Part shown: positions 23,858 through 31,473 of the stretch, piece by piece
Position numbering within the stretch: the first letter of the stretch is position 1
How the letters are laid out: every line of letters begins with the position of its first letter
DNA from: an uncultured Prevotellaceae bacterium
Lineage (GTDB): Bacteria; Bacteroidota; Bacteroidia; Bacteroidales; Bacteroidaceae
Length of the DNA: 45,488 bases
Assembly: GCA_902774815.1 (NCBI GenBank)
Contig: CACYJV010000040.1
Coordinates: forward strand, 459-45,946
Direction of reading: 5' to 3'
The notes under the pieces: model-generated
What the model saw: the letters and a program-made list of their open reading frames with translations, nothing else
Database searches by the model: none
What the model was told of the DNA's origin: nothing
Translations under genes and position numbers: made by a program

Positions 23858-25750
23858 TTACTCCAAATACGTGTAGCCATAGAGACCGGAACGGTAGTTG
23901 GAGAGGAACTCCTTGCCTTCCTCAAGCGAAATGACGCCTTGCTTGACGCTCTTCGTCACCCAGCGTTCGAGCTGCCGGACGAGTTTCTTCGGGTCGTACT
24001 GCACATAGTCGAGCACTTCCTCAACCGTTTCGCCATCGAAAATCTGGTCGATGTGGTAATGTCCGTCCTTCACAGAGATATGTGCGGCATTGGTGTCGCC
24101 AAAGAGATTGTGCATGTCGCCAAGGATTTCCTGATAGGCACCCACAAGGAACACACCCAGATAGTAGTCCTCTGTCTTCTTCAACTGGTGGACTGGCAGA
24201 ACGTGACTGATATGGCGCGAGGTCACGAAGTTGGCTATCTTGCCATCAGAGTCGCAAGTGATGTCCTGCAACGTGGCATTACGGGTTGGCCGTTCGTTCA
24301 GACGTTGAATGGGCACGATGGGGAACAGTTGGTCGATGGCCCAAGAGTCGGGAAGACTCTGGAACAGTGAGAAGTTACAGAAGTACTTGTCGGCTAAAAG
24401 TTTGTCGAGCTTGCGCAGCTCTTCAGGTACATGTTTCTGCGACTTTGCCAGTACATTGATTTCACGGCAGACGCTCCAGAACATCGACTCAATCTCAGCA
24501 CGCGTCTTCAAGTCAATGAGTCCGTGGGAGAACAGGTCGAGTGCCTCCTCACGAATGGCCTCAGCATCGTGCCAATCCTCCATCATCGAGCGCGAGTTCA
24601 GGTTGTCCCAAATCTCGTAAAGCTCCTTCACGAGTTGATGGTCACTATCCTTGGCCTCAAACTCCTCGGGCATCTCAGGCAACGTAGCCGTTTCAAGCAC
24701 GTCGATGACGAGCACCGAGTGGTGGGCAGTCAGCGAGCGTCCACTCTCAGTAATGATGTTTGGATGAGGTATCTCATTCTTATCGGCAGCATCGACAAAC
24801 TGATAGATACAGTCGTTGACGTACTCCTGGATGGAGTAGTTCACCGAACTCTCGCTCGAGGATGAGCGTGTACCATCGTAGTCGACACCCAGTCCGCCAC
24901 CGCAGTCGACGAAGTCAACGTTATACCCCATCTTGTGCAACTGCACATAGAACTGGGCTGCCTCACGCAGGGCTGTCTGGATGCGGCGAATCTTCGTAAT
25001 CTGTGAACCGATGTGGAAATGAATGAGGCGAAGACAATCGTGCATGTCTTTCTCGTCTAGAATTTGCAGTGCCTTCAGCAGTTCCGACGAGGTCAGGCCG
25101 AACTTCGAGGCGTCACCACCGCTCTCTTCCCATTTTCCCGAGCCACTGGATGCCAGCTTGATACGGATACCGAGGTTGGGCTTCACGCCGAGTTTCTTGG
25201 CTGCACGGGCAATGATGTCAAGTTCGTTCAACTTCTCGACGACGATGAAGATACGCTTGCCCATCTTCTGGGCCAGTAGTGCCAGCTCAATGTACGACTG
25301 GTCCTTATAGCCGTTACAGATGATGAGCGAATCGCTCTGGCACTGTACGGCAATGACGGCGTGCAACTCAGGCTTCGAACCAGCTTCAAGACCAAGGTTG
25401 AACTTCCGTCCGTGCGAGATGATCTCCTCCACGACAGGCTGCATCTGGTTCACCTTGATAGGGTAGATGATGAAGTTCTCGCCCTTGAATCCGTACTCCT
25501 CCTTCGCCTTGGAAAAACAAGAAGCCGTCTTTTCAATACGGTTGTCCAGAATATCGGGGAAGCGCAGCAGCACAGGAGGTGTGATGTCGCGCAGGGCCAA
25601 TTCGTCCATCACTTCACGCAAGTCGATTTGCGTCTGGTCCTTACAAGGGGTGACGTAAACGTTGCCTTCTTCGTTCACACCAAAATACGAAGTACCCCAA
25701 CCGTTCAGGTTGTAGAGTTCCTTCGCGTCTTCAATCGTCCATTTCTTCAT
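23858..25750 (-). CDS. speA: Biosynthetic arginine decarboxylase SpeA
   Basis: 630 aa, the normal size for the family. It is a fold-III PLP-dependent decarboxylase: YPIKVNQ near residue 97 carries the PLP lysine, followed by LGLEAGSKPEL, IRIKLASSGSGKWEESGGD, HFHIGSQI, the phosphate-binding DCGGGLGVDYDG and ESGRS. It converts arginine to agmatine, the first step of polyamine synthesis. The start MKKWTIEDAKELYNLNGWGT is typical. It is first in a speA-argB-sigma-membrane protein series and is preceded by a promoter overlapping a perfect inverted repeat. Confidence 0.95.
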   Translation of the reverse strand: MKKWTIEDAKELYNLNGWGTSYFGVNEEGNVYVTPCKDQTQIDLREVMDELALRDITPPVLLRFPDILDNRIEKTASCFSKAKEEYGFKGENFIIYPIKVNQMQPVVEEIISHGRKFNLGLEAGSKPELHAVIAVQCQSDSLIICNGYKDQSYIELALLAQKMGKRIFIVVEKLNELDIIARAAKKLGVKPNLGIRIKLASSGSGKWEESGGDASKFGLTSSELLKALQILDEKDMHDCLRLIHFHIGSQITKIRRIQTALREAAQFYVQLHKMGYNVDFVDCGGGLGVDYDGTRSSSSESSVNYSIQEYVNDCIYQFVDAADKNEIPHPNIITESGRSLTAHHSVLVIDVLETATLPEMPEEFEAKDSDHQLVKELYEIWDNLNSRSMMEDWHDAEAIREEALDLFSHGLIDLKTRAEIESMFWSVCREINVLAKSQKHVPEELRKLDKLLADKYFCNFSLFQSLPDSWAIDQLFPIVPIQRLNERPTRNATLQDITCDSDGKIANFVTSRHISHVLPVHQLKKTEDYYLGVFLVGAYQEILGDMHNLFGDTNAAHISVKDGHYHIDQIFDGETVEEVLDYVQYDPKKLVRQLERWVTKSVKQGVISLEEGKEFLSNYRSGLYGYTYLE

Positions 25751-25770
25751 TCCACTATCTATTATTTAGG

Positions 25771-25816
25771 TTTGTGCCCTCAGCACATGCACATTCGGAC
25801 ATGCTGAGGGCACAAA
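25771..25816. promoter_or_regulatory. 15-bp perfect inverted repeat overlapping the speA promoter
   Basis: TTTGTGCCCTCAGCA (25771-25785) and TGCTGAGGGCACAAA (25802-25816) are perfect inverted repeats 16 bp apart. The right arm runs into the -7 box and the predicted start of transcription falls inside it. It could be an operator or a leader hairpin. Confidence 0.6.
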
Positions 25817-25847
25817 GTTACAAATAAAAAACGGATTATCCACCAAA
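25813..25847 (-). promoter_or_regulatory. Promoter of speA
   Basis: The reverse strand has TAACTTTG at 25820-25813 (exact TAnnTTTG) and TTTG at 25847-25844, 23 bp upstream. The leader to the speA ATG is about 55 nt. Confidence 0.65.
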
Positions 25848-25927
25848 ACGCTCTAAAATGTTTCATCGGCTCACGAAATGAAGCCTCTACAACAGATTTC
25901 AAGCGTGATCACAGTCTGTTAGCTTCG

Positions 25928-26455
25928 TCACACGCCCAACATCTGCCGGATTTCGTCGACGGTTATGGATATCTTCTCGAAATTGTCCATGCGATCGACA
26001 TTGATGGTGTGACGGGCCTGCGAGTAGAAATGCTCGCGCTCCCCGAGCTGCTGGCGTATGAACGCCTGTACTTCTTCCTTCGACTTACCGAGCAACAGCG
26101 GACGGACACCCTTGCCAATGGAGAGATGGTATTGCAGTATCTCAGGCGAAGCCTTTAGGTAAATGGTGTCGGCCTGTTGGTTCATGTACTCCATGTTGTC
26201 GAAGAAGCACGGAGTGCCACCACCACACGAAATGACAACGTTCTCGAACTCAGCCACTTCGTGCAGCATATTGTGCTCAATGCGTCGGAAACCCTCCTCA
26301 CCCCGCTCGTCGAAAATCTCTTTCACGGTACGGCGCATGCGCGTGGTGATATACCAGTCGAGATCATAGAACGTCAGGCCAAGCGCCTTGGCAAGTTCCT
26401 TGCCGACGGTTGTCTTGCCGGCACCCATGTATCCTATTAGAATGATACGTATCAT
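25928..26455 (-). CDS. aroK: Shikimate kinase
   Basis: 175 aa, normal for the family. The P-loop is GYMGAGKTT near residues 8-16. YDLDWYI follows, and RGEEGFRRIEHNML is the shikimate-binding arginine region. CGGGTPCF and the lid GKGVRPLLLG are also present. It phosphorylates shikimate in aromatic amino-acid synthesis. Its start overlaps the topA stop by 4 bp (ATGA), so the two are translationally coupled. I see no strong terminator in 25751-25927. Confidence 0.93.
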   Translation of the reverse strand: MIRIILIGYMGAGKTTVGKELAKALGLTFYDLDWYITTRMRRTVKEIFDERGEEGFRRIEHNMLHEVAEFENVVISCGGGTPCFFDNMEYMNQQADTIYLKASPEILQYHLSIGKGVRPLLLGKSKEEVQAFIRQQLGEREHFYSQARHTINVDRMDNFEKISITVDEIRQMLGV

Positions 26456-28755
26456 TTCTTTACCAGTTTCATGGCCTCTTCGTACGTGAGCTCAGCTGCA
26501 CGGGCGTGCATCGCCTTCGGCATGCGATAGTTCTTGCCGTCGTAAACCACATAGGGGCCATAGCGACCATTGAGCACCTCAAGTTTCGGGTCTTCGCTGA
26601 AGGTCTTCAGGTGGCGCTGCTGTTCTTCCTTGCGTTTCTCCAAGATGAGCTCGATGGCTTCGTCGAGTGTTATAGCCATGGGATCGGCGCCCTTGGGCAG
26701 CGAGACGTATTTCTTCTCGTGAAGCACATAGGGACCAAAACGTCCTGCACCGATAGTGACCTCACTGCCTTCGTATTCACCGATGGTACGAGGCAGGCGG
26801 AACAGTTCCAAAGCCTCATCGAGGGTGATGGTTTCCATCGACTTATCAGCTGGCAACTGGGCAAAGCGGGGTTTCTCATTGTCTTCAGCCGTTCCAATCT
26901 GAACGACGGGTCCGAAACGGCCAATCTTCACGAACACGGGACGACCAGTCTGTGGGTCGTTACCAATCTGGCGTTCACCTGCCTTGTGCTCATCGCGGGC
27001 ACTGATGACATGCTCCACGGTTGGCTCAAACTTCTTGTAGAAGGCGCGCATCATCTTGTTCCACTCTGTCCTGCCTTCAGCAATCTTGTCGAAGTCCTGC
27101 TCAACGCGGGCAGTGAAATTATAATCCATGATGTCAGGGAAGTTCTTCATCAGGAAATCGTTCACTACGATACCGATGTCAGTAGGCAGGAGTTTGCCCT
27201 TCTCCGAACCAGCCATTTCCTTCTTCAGCTTTGTAGTAATCTTCTGCCCCTTCAGTGTATCAACGGTGTACTGGCGCTCTTCGCCCTTCTTGTCACCTTT
27301 ATGCACATAGTCGCGCTGCTGAATGGTGGAGATGGTGGGGGCATAGGTAGAAGGACGTCCAATGCCCAGTTCTTCGAGCTTGTGCACAAGCGAAGCTTCG
27401 GTATAGCGAATCGGACCCTGGCTGAAACGCTGGGTGGCGGTTATTTCCTGTCGTTTCAGGTGGTCGCCTTTCTTCATGGCGGGCAGCATGTTGATTTCCT
27501 CAGCCTCCGCCAATTCGTCGTCAGTGGACTCACGGTAAACTTTGAGGAAACCATCGAACTTCACTACTTCGCCAGATGCCACAAAATAACCTGCAGCGAG
27601 TTTGTTCTTTTGTTCCTTGACGATTTCTATTTCCACCGTTGTTTTCTCCAATTCGGCATCAGCCATCTGTGAAGCAGCAGTGCGCTTCCAAATGAGGTCG
27701 TAAAGACGGCGCTCCTGTACGGTGCCTTCTATCTCCTGATTGCTCATGTAGGTGGGACGAATGGCTTCGTGAGCTTCCTGTGCACCCTTCGAACGGGTGT
27801 GGAAGTTGCGCGAGTGGCTGTACTCAGCACCATAGAGACGCGTAATCTCTTCCTTGCTGGTACCGATACAGAGTGTCGACAGGTTGACTGAGTCGGTACG
27901 CATATAGGTGATATGTCCGTTCTCGTAGAGTCGTTGTGCCACCATCATGGTCTGCGACACGGTGAATCCCAGCTTGCGGGCTGCTTCCTGCTGCATCGTA
28001 CTGGTAGTAAACGGTGGTGCAGGCATGCGCTTCATGGGTTTCTTCGTGATGCTTTTCACCACGAAATCGGCATCCATGCACTGCTGAAGGAATGCCATTG
28101 CCTCATCGTGCGTCTTGAAGCGGGTTGACAACTGGCAATTGACGGGTGTCTCGACGCCATCCACCAACAGCTTGGCACTGACGTGGAAGTAGGGTTCACT
28201 CTTGAATTCCTGTATTTCGCGTTCGCGGTCGACGATGAGCCTGACGGCCACACTCTGCACACGACCTGCCGAAAGGGCGGGCTTCACCTTGCGCCAAAGC
28301 ACGGGCGAGAGTTTGAATCCCACCAAGCGGTCGAGCACGCGGCGTGCCTGTTGGGCATTCACGAGGTTCATGTCCAGGTGGCGGGGATGCTCAATGGCTT
28401 CGAGGATGGCAGGCTTCGTGATTTCATGGAACACGATGCGGTTTGTCTTCTCCTCGTCAAGGCCCAGCACCTCACACAGATGCCACGAGATGGCTTCTCC
28501 CTCACGGTCTTCATCGGAAGCCAGCCAGACCTTCTCAGCCTTCTTCGACTGCTGCTTCAGTTCACTGACAAGTTTGCGCTTGTCGTCAGGTATCTCGTAA
28601 GTAGGCATCAATGTCTTATCGTCGATGCTGATTTCTCTCTTTTTCAGGTCGCGGATGTGGCCATAACTCGACATCACTTTGTAATCCTTACCCAGGAATT
28701 TCTCGATGGTCTTGGCTTTAGCCGGACTCTCGACAATCACTAAATTCTTCTGCAT
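26452..28755 (-). CDS. topA: DNA topoisomerase I
   Basis: Type IA topoisomerase that relaxes negative supercoils. The start at 28755 gives MQKNLVIVESPAKAKTIEKF, the conserved TOPRIM opening; an ATG at 28779 would add eight residues. TOPRIM acidic residues appear in LASDEDREGEAI. The catalytic tyrosine is in HITYMRTDS (Tyr284 from this start). The domain order TOPRIM, central gate, active site is normal. The C-terminus has repeated FGPYV-type motifs (RFGPVVQIG, RFGPYVLHEKKYVSL, RYGPYVVYDGKNYRM) instead of the Cys4 zinc ribbons of E. coli TopA, as expected in Bacteroidetes. Upstream gene of an aroK pair. Confidence 0.95.
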   Translation of the reverse strand: MQKNLVIVESPAKAKTIEKFLGKDYKVMSSYGHIRDLKKREISIDDKTLMPTYEIPDDKRKLVSELKQQSKKAEKVWLASDEDREGEAISWHLCEVLGLDEEKTNRIVFHEITKPAILEAIEHPRHLDMNLVNAQQARRVLDRLVGFKLSPVLWRKVKPALSAGRVQSVAVRLIVDREREIQEFKSEPYFHVSAKLLVDGVETPVNCQLSTRFKTHDEAMAFLQQCMDADFVVKSITKKPMKRMPAPPFTTSTMQQEAARKLGFTVSQTMMVAQRLYENGHITYMRTDSVNLSTLCIGTSKEEITRLYGAEYSHSRNFHTRSKGAQEAHEAIRPTYMSNQEIEGTVQERRLYDLIWKRTAASQMADAELEKTTVEIEIVKEQKNKLAAGYFVASGEVVKFDGFLKVYRESTDDELAEAEEINMLPAMKKGDHLKRQEITATQRFSQGPIRYTEASLVHKLEELGIGRPSTYAPTISTIQQRDYVHKGDKKGEERQYTVDTLKGQKITTKLKKEMAGSEKGKLLPTDIGIVVNDFLMKNFPDIMDYNFTARVEQDFDKIAEGRTEWNKMMRAFYKKFEPTVEHVISARDEHKAGERQIGNDPQTGRPVFVKIGRFGPVVQIGTAEDNEKPRFAQLPADKSMETITLDEALELFRLPRTIGEYEGSEVTIGAGRFGPYVLHEKKYVSLPKGADPMAITLDEAIELILEKRKEEQQRHLKTFSEDPKLEVLNGRYGPYVVYDGKNYRMPKAMHARAAELTYEEAMKLVKK

Positions 28756-28831
28756 AACTTCTGTGTTACGATATTTCATTTTAGGGCTGCCCGATGGGGG
28801 ACAAACCGCGTTGATTATTCTATTTAGGGCG

Positions 28832-28839
28832 CAAAAGTA
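28832..28839 (-). promoter_or_regulatory. Bacteroidetes -7 box, topA
   Basis: The reverse strand reads TACTTTTG, an exact TAnnTTTG, about 80 bp before the topA start. No clear -33 TTTG is visible at 19-21 bp. Confidence 0.6.
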
Positions 28840-29026
28840 CGTAAAACTTTCGCATACACCTTATATAATAGTGATATTTTTAGATTTTTTAAGATTTGGA
28901 ATCCCGCAGGGAACGAACATTTTTAGGGAATAACATAGCTGTTCTTGCTCATTTTTATGCTCTGCGATGCAAGTTTTTAGTGTTTTTTGCGTTATTGATA
29001 TATAGTAAAACAAAAACTCTTTGCTT

Positions 29027-29500
29027 ATGAAAAAGACTTGGAAAGCGATGCTAATGCTGCTGGCTGTGTTGTCAACAGGCTTGTTGGCAGCATGCTCGTC
29101 TGACGACGATGACATCTCAAGAGGCGATGTCATTGGCTATTGGGAGAATGTTGATGCGAGGAACGATGATGCACTCCGACGTGGCGGCTATCAGTTCACT
29201 GCTGATGGAAACATCAACTCGTGGATGGTCGCCGGCACTGAGATGAAATACCGCTATGAGGGTCATATAGGCAAGTGGGGGCTGACTGACAATCAGCTGC
29301 ACGTTGACTTCGACGACTCGCACTACCCCGACGGGCTCTGCTATCAGGTAGTATCATTCTCGAAGAAGACATTTGTCTTGAACATCTTTGGAGGCTTTGC
29401 CGGAACACCGCCAGAGAAGGGGAGAAGGTTTACCTACGAAAAATTGGTGCAAGCCCCGGGAAAGTATGCAAGGAGTTTCAAGGATTTGTATGAGTATTGA
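29027..29500 (+). CDS. Predicted surface lipoprotein, lipocalin-like size (157 aa)
   Basis: The start at 29027 gives MKKTWKAMLMLLAVLSTGLL and the lipobox LAAC with Cys23. The next residues, SSDDDD, resemble the Ser plus acidic stretch reported as a surface export signal for Bacteroidetes lipoproteins. The mature part (GYWENVDARNDDAL, YQFTADGNINSWMV, GKWGLTDNQLHVDF) has the alternating pattern of a small beta-barrel, reminiscent of lipocalin-like domains, but I do not recognise a named family. It is followed at once by the Nudix gene, which suggests a two-gene transcript. No exact TAnnTTTG is seen upstream. Confidence 0.75.
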   Translation: MKKTWKAMLMLLAVLSTGLLAACSSDDDDISRGDVIGYWENVDARNDDALRRGGYQFTADGNINSWMVAGTEMKYRYEGHIGKWGLTDNQLHVDFDDSHYPDGLCYQVVSFSKKTFVLNIFGGFAGTPPEKGRRFTYEKLVQAPGKYARSFKDLYEY

Positions 29501-29520
29501 GTAATAGGACAGTGAAACCG

Positions 29521-30138
29521 ATGAAGCATCCATTAGAGAAATTTCGCTTCTGTCCGGTGTGTGGCAGCAGTAGGTTTGAGGTAAACAACGTGAAGAGTAA
29601 GCGTTGCCACGACTGTGGTTTCACTTACTACATGAACCCCAGTGCCGCCACCGTAGCGGTCATCACATCAGCAAGTAATATGGCAAACTCCTCCTCCACG
29701 GAGAGTCCCTGTGCCATCTCATCCCTCCCCCAGTCGGGGGAGGTCGGGAGGGGGCTCTATCTCCTAGTCGTCCGTCGCGGAAAGGAACCAGCCAAAGGGA
29801 CGCTCGACCTGCCAGGTGGTTTCAGCGACATGGGCGAGACGTCGGAGCAGGGCGTGGCTCGTGAAGTGCTCGAGGAGACAGGGCTGCACGTGGCACGCAC
29901 CGAGTTTCTTTTCTCGTTGCCCAACCGCTACGTTTACAGCGGTCTGGAGATTCCAACCATGGATATGTTCTATCGCTGCGAAGTGACTGAAACCGTCGAT
30001 GCCTTGCACCAGTCAGTGCATGCCATGGACGATGCAGCAGAAGCCATGTGGGTGCCCATCAGTGAACTAAACCCCGATGACTTCGGTCTGGAGAGCATAC
30101 GCCGAGGCGTAAAGATGTTGAAAGAGCGGCTGGGCTAA
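29521..30138 (+). CDS. Nudix hydrolase with zinc ribbon and repeat insert (205 aa)
   Basis: An N-terminal zinc ribbon (CPVCGS and CHDCG, residues 12-37) is followed by a Nudix domain. The Nudix box GX5EX7REVLEETGL is intact (FSDMGETSEQGVAREVLEE). LDLPGGF precedes it. Such proteins cleave nucleoside diphosphates linked to another moiety, for example NADH or ADP-ribose; the exact substrate cannot be read. Between TVAVITS and LYLLVVRRG, where relatives have a short turn, about 30 residues (about 50-79) come from a palindromic repeat containing CTCCCCCAGTCGGGGGAG. I chose the ATG at 29521; a TTG at 29497 overlaps the lipoprotein stop. Confidence 0.88.
   Translation: MKHPLEKFRFCPVCGSSRFEVNNVKSKRCHDCGFTYYMNPSAATVAVITSASNMANSSSTESPCAISSLPQSGEVGRGLYLLVVRRGKEPAKGTLDLPGGFSDMGETSEQGVAREVLEETGLHVARTEFLFSLPNRYVYSGLEIPTMDMFYRCEVTETVDALHQSVHAMDDAAEAMWVPISELNPDDFGLESIRRGVKMLKERLG
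29670..29757. repeat. Palindromic repeat (family B) inside the Nudix gene
   Basis: The CTCCCCC-AGT-CGGGGGAG hairpin (29725-29742) is followed by GTCGGGAGGGGGCTC. It is in frame and encodes SSLPQSGEVGRG within the Nudix domain. Confidence 0.75.
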
Positions 30139-30153
30139 CATAAAAACTTTGGC

Positions 30154-30348
30154 AATAATATACGAGTAGACCCGTGAGTGGATCAGTGACTTCGTAGAAG
30201 TCGCAATATCAGTAACCCCAGGTCTACTGACCTGGGGATAGGAATCCTCGTATGGGAATGCCGACTTCGCAGTTGTCCCCAGGTCAGTAGACCTGGGGTT
30301 ACTGATATTCGACCTCTTCGAGGTCGGCGGGTCATCATCTATATTATT
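30154..30348. repeat. Composite hairpin element D1 (~195 bp)
   Basis: A perfect 34-bp inverted repeat (30205-30238 against 30276-30309) surrounds a 37-nt centre. Each arm contains its own palindrome, CCCCAGGTC-TACT-GACCTGGGG. Small hairpins (GACTTCGTAGAAGTC and GACCTCTTCGAGGTC) flank it, and weak outer arms AATAATATA/TATATTATT mark the ends. It fills the gap between the convergent Nudix and CapA-like genes, so it could also stop both transcripts. It holds no gene. Confidence 0.85.
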
Positions 30349-30378
30349 TCCAAAACTTTTGGGAATAAAACTGCTTCG

Positions 30379-31473
30379 CTAATTCCTACAGATATGTGGC
30401 GCACAGTGGTCGATGCGAATGGGAATGGCATCGGCCACTATTTTATTATGCGTAATGCGCAAGCGCACGACACAAGCGCGTGTGTTGAGTGGTTTTTGCT
30501 GGTCAAAGATGAAGTTGCCAATGCTGTAATAAATCGGCTTACCCTTGTAGCGTTCGTTCGACTGCAACGTATGGGTGTGGTGACCGATGACGGCATCGGC
30601 GCCAGCTTCTATCAGAGCGTGGGCCTCCAGCCGTTGCTGGGCCATCGGTTGCAATGTGTGTTCTGCCCCCCAATGCAAATTGACGATGACAATAGCGGTG
30701 GAATCGGCCATTTTGATGGTTTTTACCCTATTGACAAGCGAGTCGAACGGCTCCTGACTGACGCTTTCTCTGTCAGGCAGATAGGCAAAACTCTCCAGTG
30801 GCAGGCGATTGGATGCGAGGAGATAGACAGGTGCCCCACCCCTACCCTCACACAAAGGGAGGGGCATAGCCGCAGCCTGCATCGTCGAGTCGGCACCGAA
30901 GGGGATGAGACCAGCCTTCAGGACATTCAAGCGTGTGTCACGAAGTCCTTGTCTGCCTTGGTCCACGCTGTGATTATTAGCCAGATTCAGGTGAGTGAAG
31001 CCATAGGTGCGCAGACTGTCGAGCCACTGCGGGTCACCACGGAACACAAAACGCTTAAAGGCAGGTGCATGGACATTCGTGGCCGGGCACTCCAAATTGC
31101 CGACAACCACATCAGCAGAACGCAAAAAATCGGCGGTTTCATCGGGAATAACGCGATGCATACCCCCGTGTTCAAGATAATGGCGCACCCCACGATCAAG
31201 CAGGATGTCGCCAGTAAAGAGAATCGTGAAGGTGTCGCACGAAAGACTATCCCCCACCCAGCCCTCCGTCGCTGCGCTCCCCTCACCGCTCCTTACTCGC
31301 GCTTCGCCCTGAAAGGAAGGAGGATTTGTGGCAAGTGAAGATGTTGCTATGGTTGCTAGAAGCACTGTGATTAGCAACAACAGCCACTTCCCCCTTCCCT
31401 TCAGTGAGGGGCCGGGGGTAGGCTTCCTAGCACCCAGAACTATAGAACAGTTCCTCATTGTCTTGCAGTTCAC
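30379..31473 (-). CDS. CapA-family exported metallophosphoesterase-like protein (364 aa)
   Basis: Core motifs of the CapA/PgsA family: TFTILFTGDILLDRG (about residue 81), VVVGNLECP, HLNLANNHSVDQG, VIVNLHWGAEHT, DAVIGHHTHTLQ and YYSIGNFIFDQ. The family has a metal-dependent phosphatase fold; some members act in poly-gamma-glutamate capsule synthesis, but the role here is open. A hydrophobic segment at residues 30-47 is the export signal or anchor. The protein carries three repeat-derived insertions: residues 17-30 (KPTPGPSLKGRGK), 51-75 (PPSFQGEARVRSGEGSAATE and beyond) and about 203-212 (PLPLCEGRGG). The start is uncertain: ATGs at 31473 and 31458 both lie inside the end of the DUF3160 gene, because a repeat occupies the likely native start. 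Confidence 0.85.
   Translation of the reverse strand: MNCKTMRNCSIVLGARKPTPGPSLKGRGKWLLLLITVLLATIATSSLATNPPSFQGEARVRSGEGSAATEGWVGDSLSCDTFTILFTGDILLDRGVRHYLEHGGMHRVIPDETADFLRSADVVVGNLECPATNVHAPAFKRFVFRGDPQWLDSLRTYGFTHLNLANNHSVDQGRQGLRDTRLNVLKAGLIPFGADSTMQAAAMPLPLCEGRGGAPVYLLASNRLPLESFAYLPDRESVSQEPFDSLVNRVKTIKMADSTAIVIVNLHWGAEHTLQPMAQQRLEAHALIEAGADAVIGHHTHTLQSNERYKGKPIYYSIGNFIFDQQKPLNTRACVVRLRITHNKIVADAIPIRIDHCAPHICRN
30831..30865. repeat. Family B repeat inside the CapA-like gene (copy 3)
   Basis: GCCCCACCCCTACCCTC followed by AAAGGGAGGGGC, encoding PLPLCEGRGGAP in frame. Confidence 0.7.
31251..31324. repeat. Family B repeat inside the CapA-like gene (copy 2)
   Basis: A longer variant running from CCCCACCCAGCCCTCC to CCCTGAAAGGAAGGAGG. 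It encodes about 25 residues between the export segment and the catalytic core. Confidence 0.7.
31386..31424. repeat. Family B repeat inside the CapA-like gene (copy 1)
   Basis: CCCCTTCCCTTCAGTGAGGG followed by GCCGGGGGTAGG. It encodes PTPGPSLKGRGK just before the hydrophobic segment. Confidence 0.75.
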
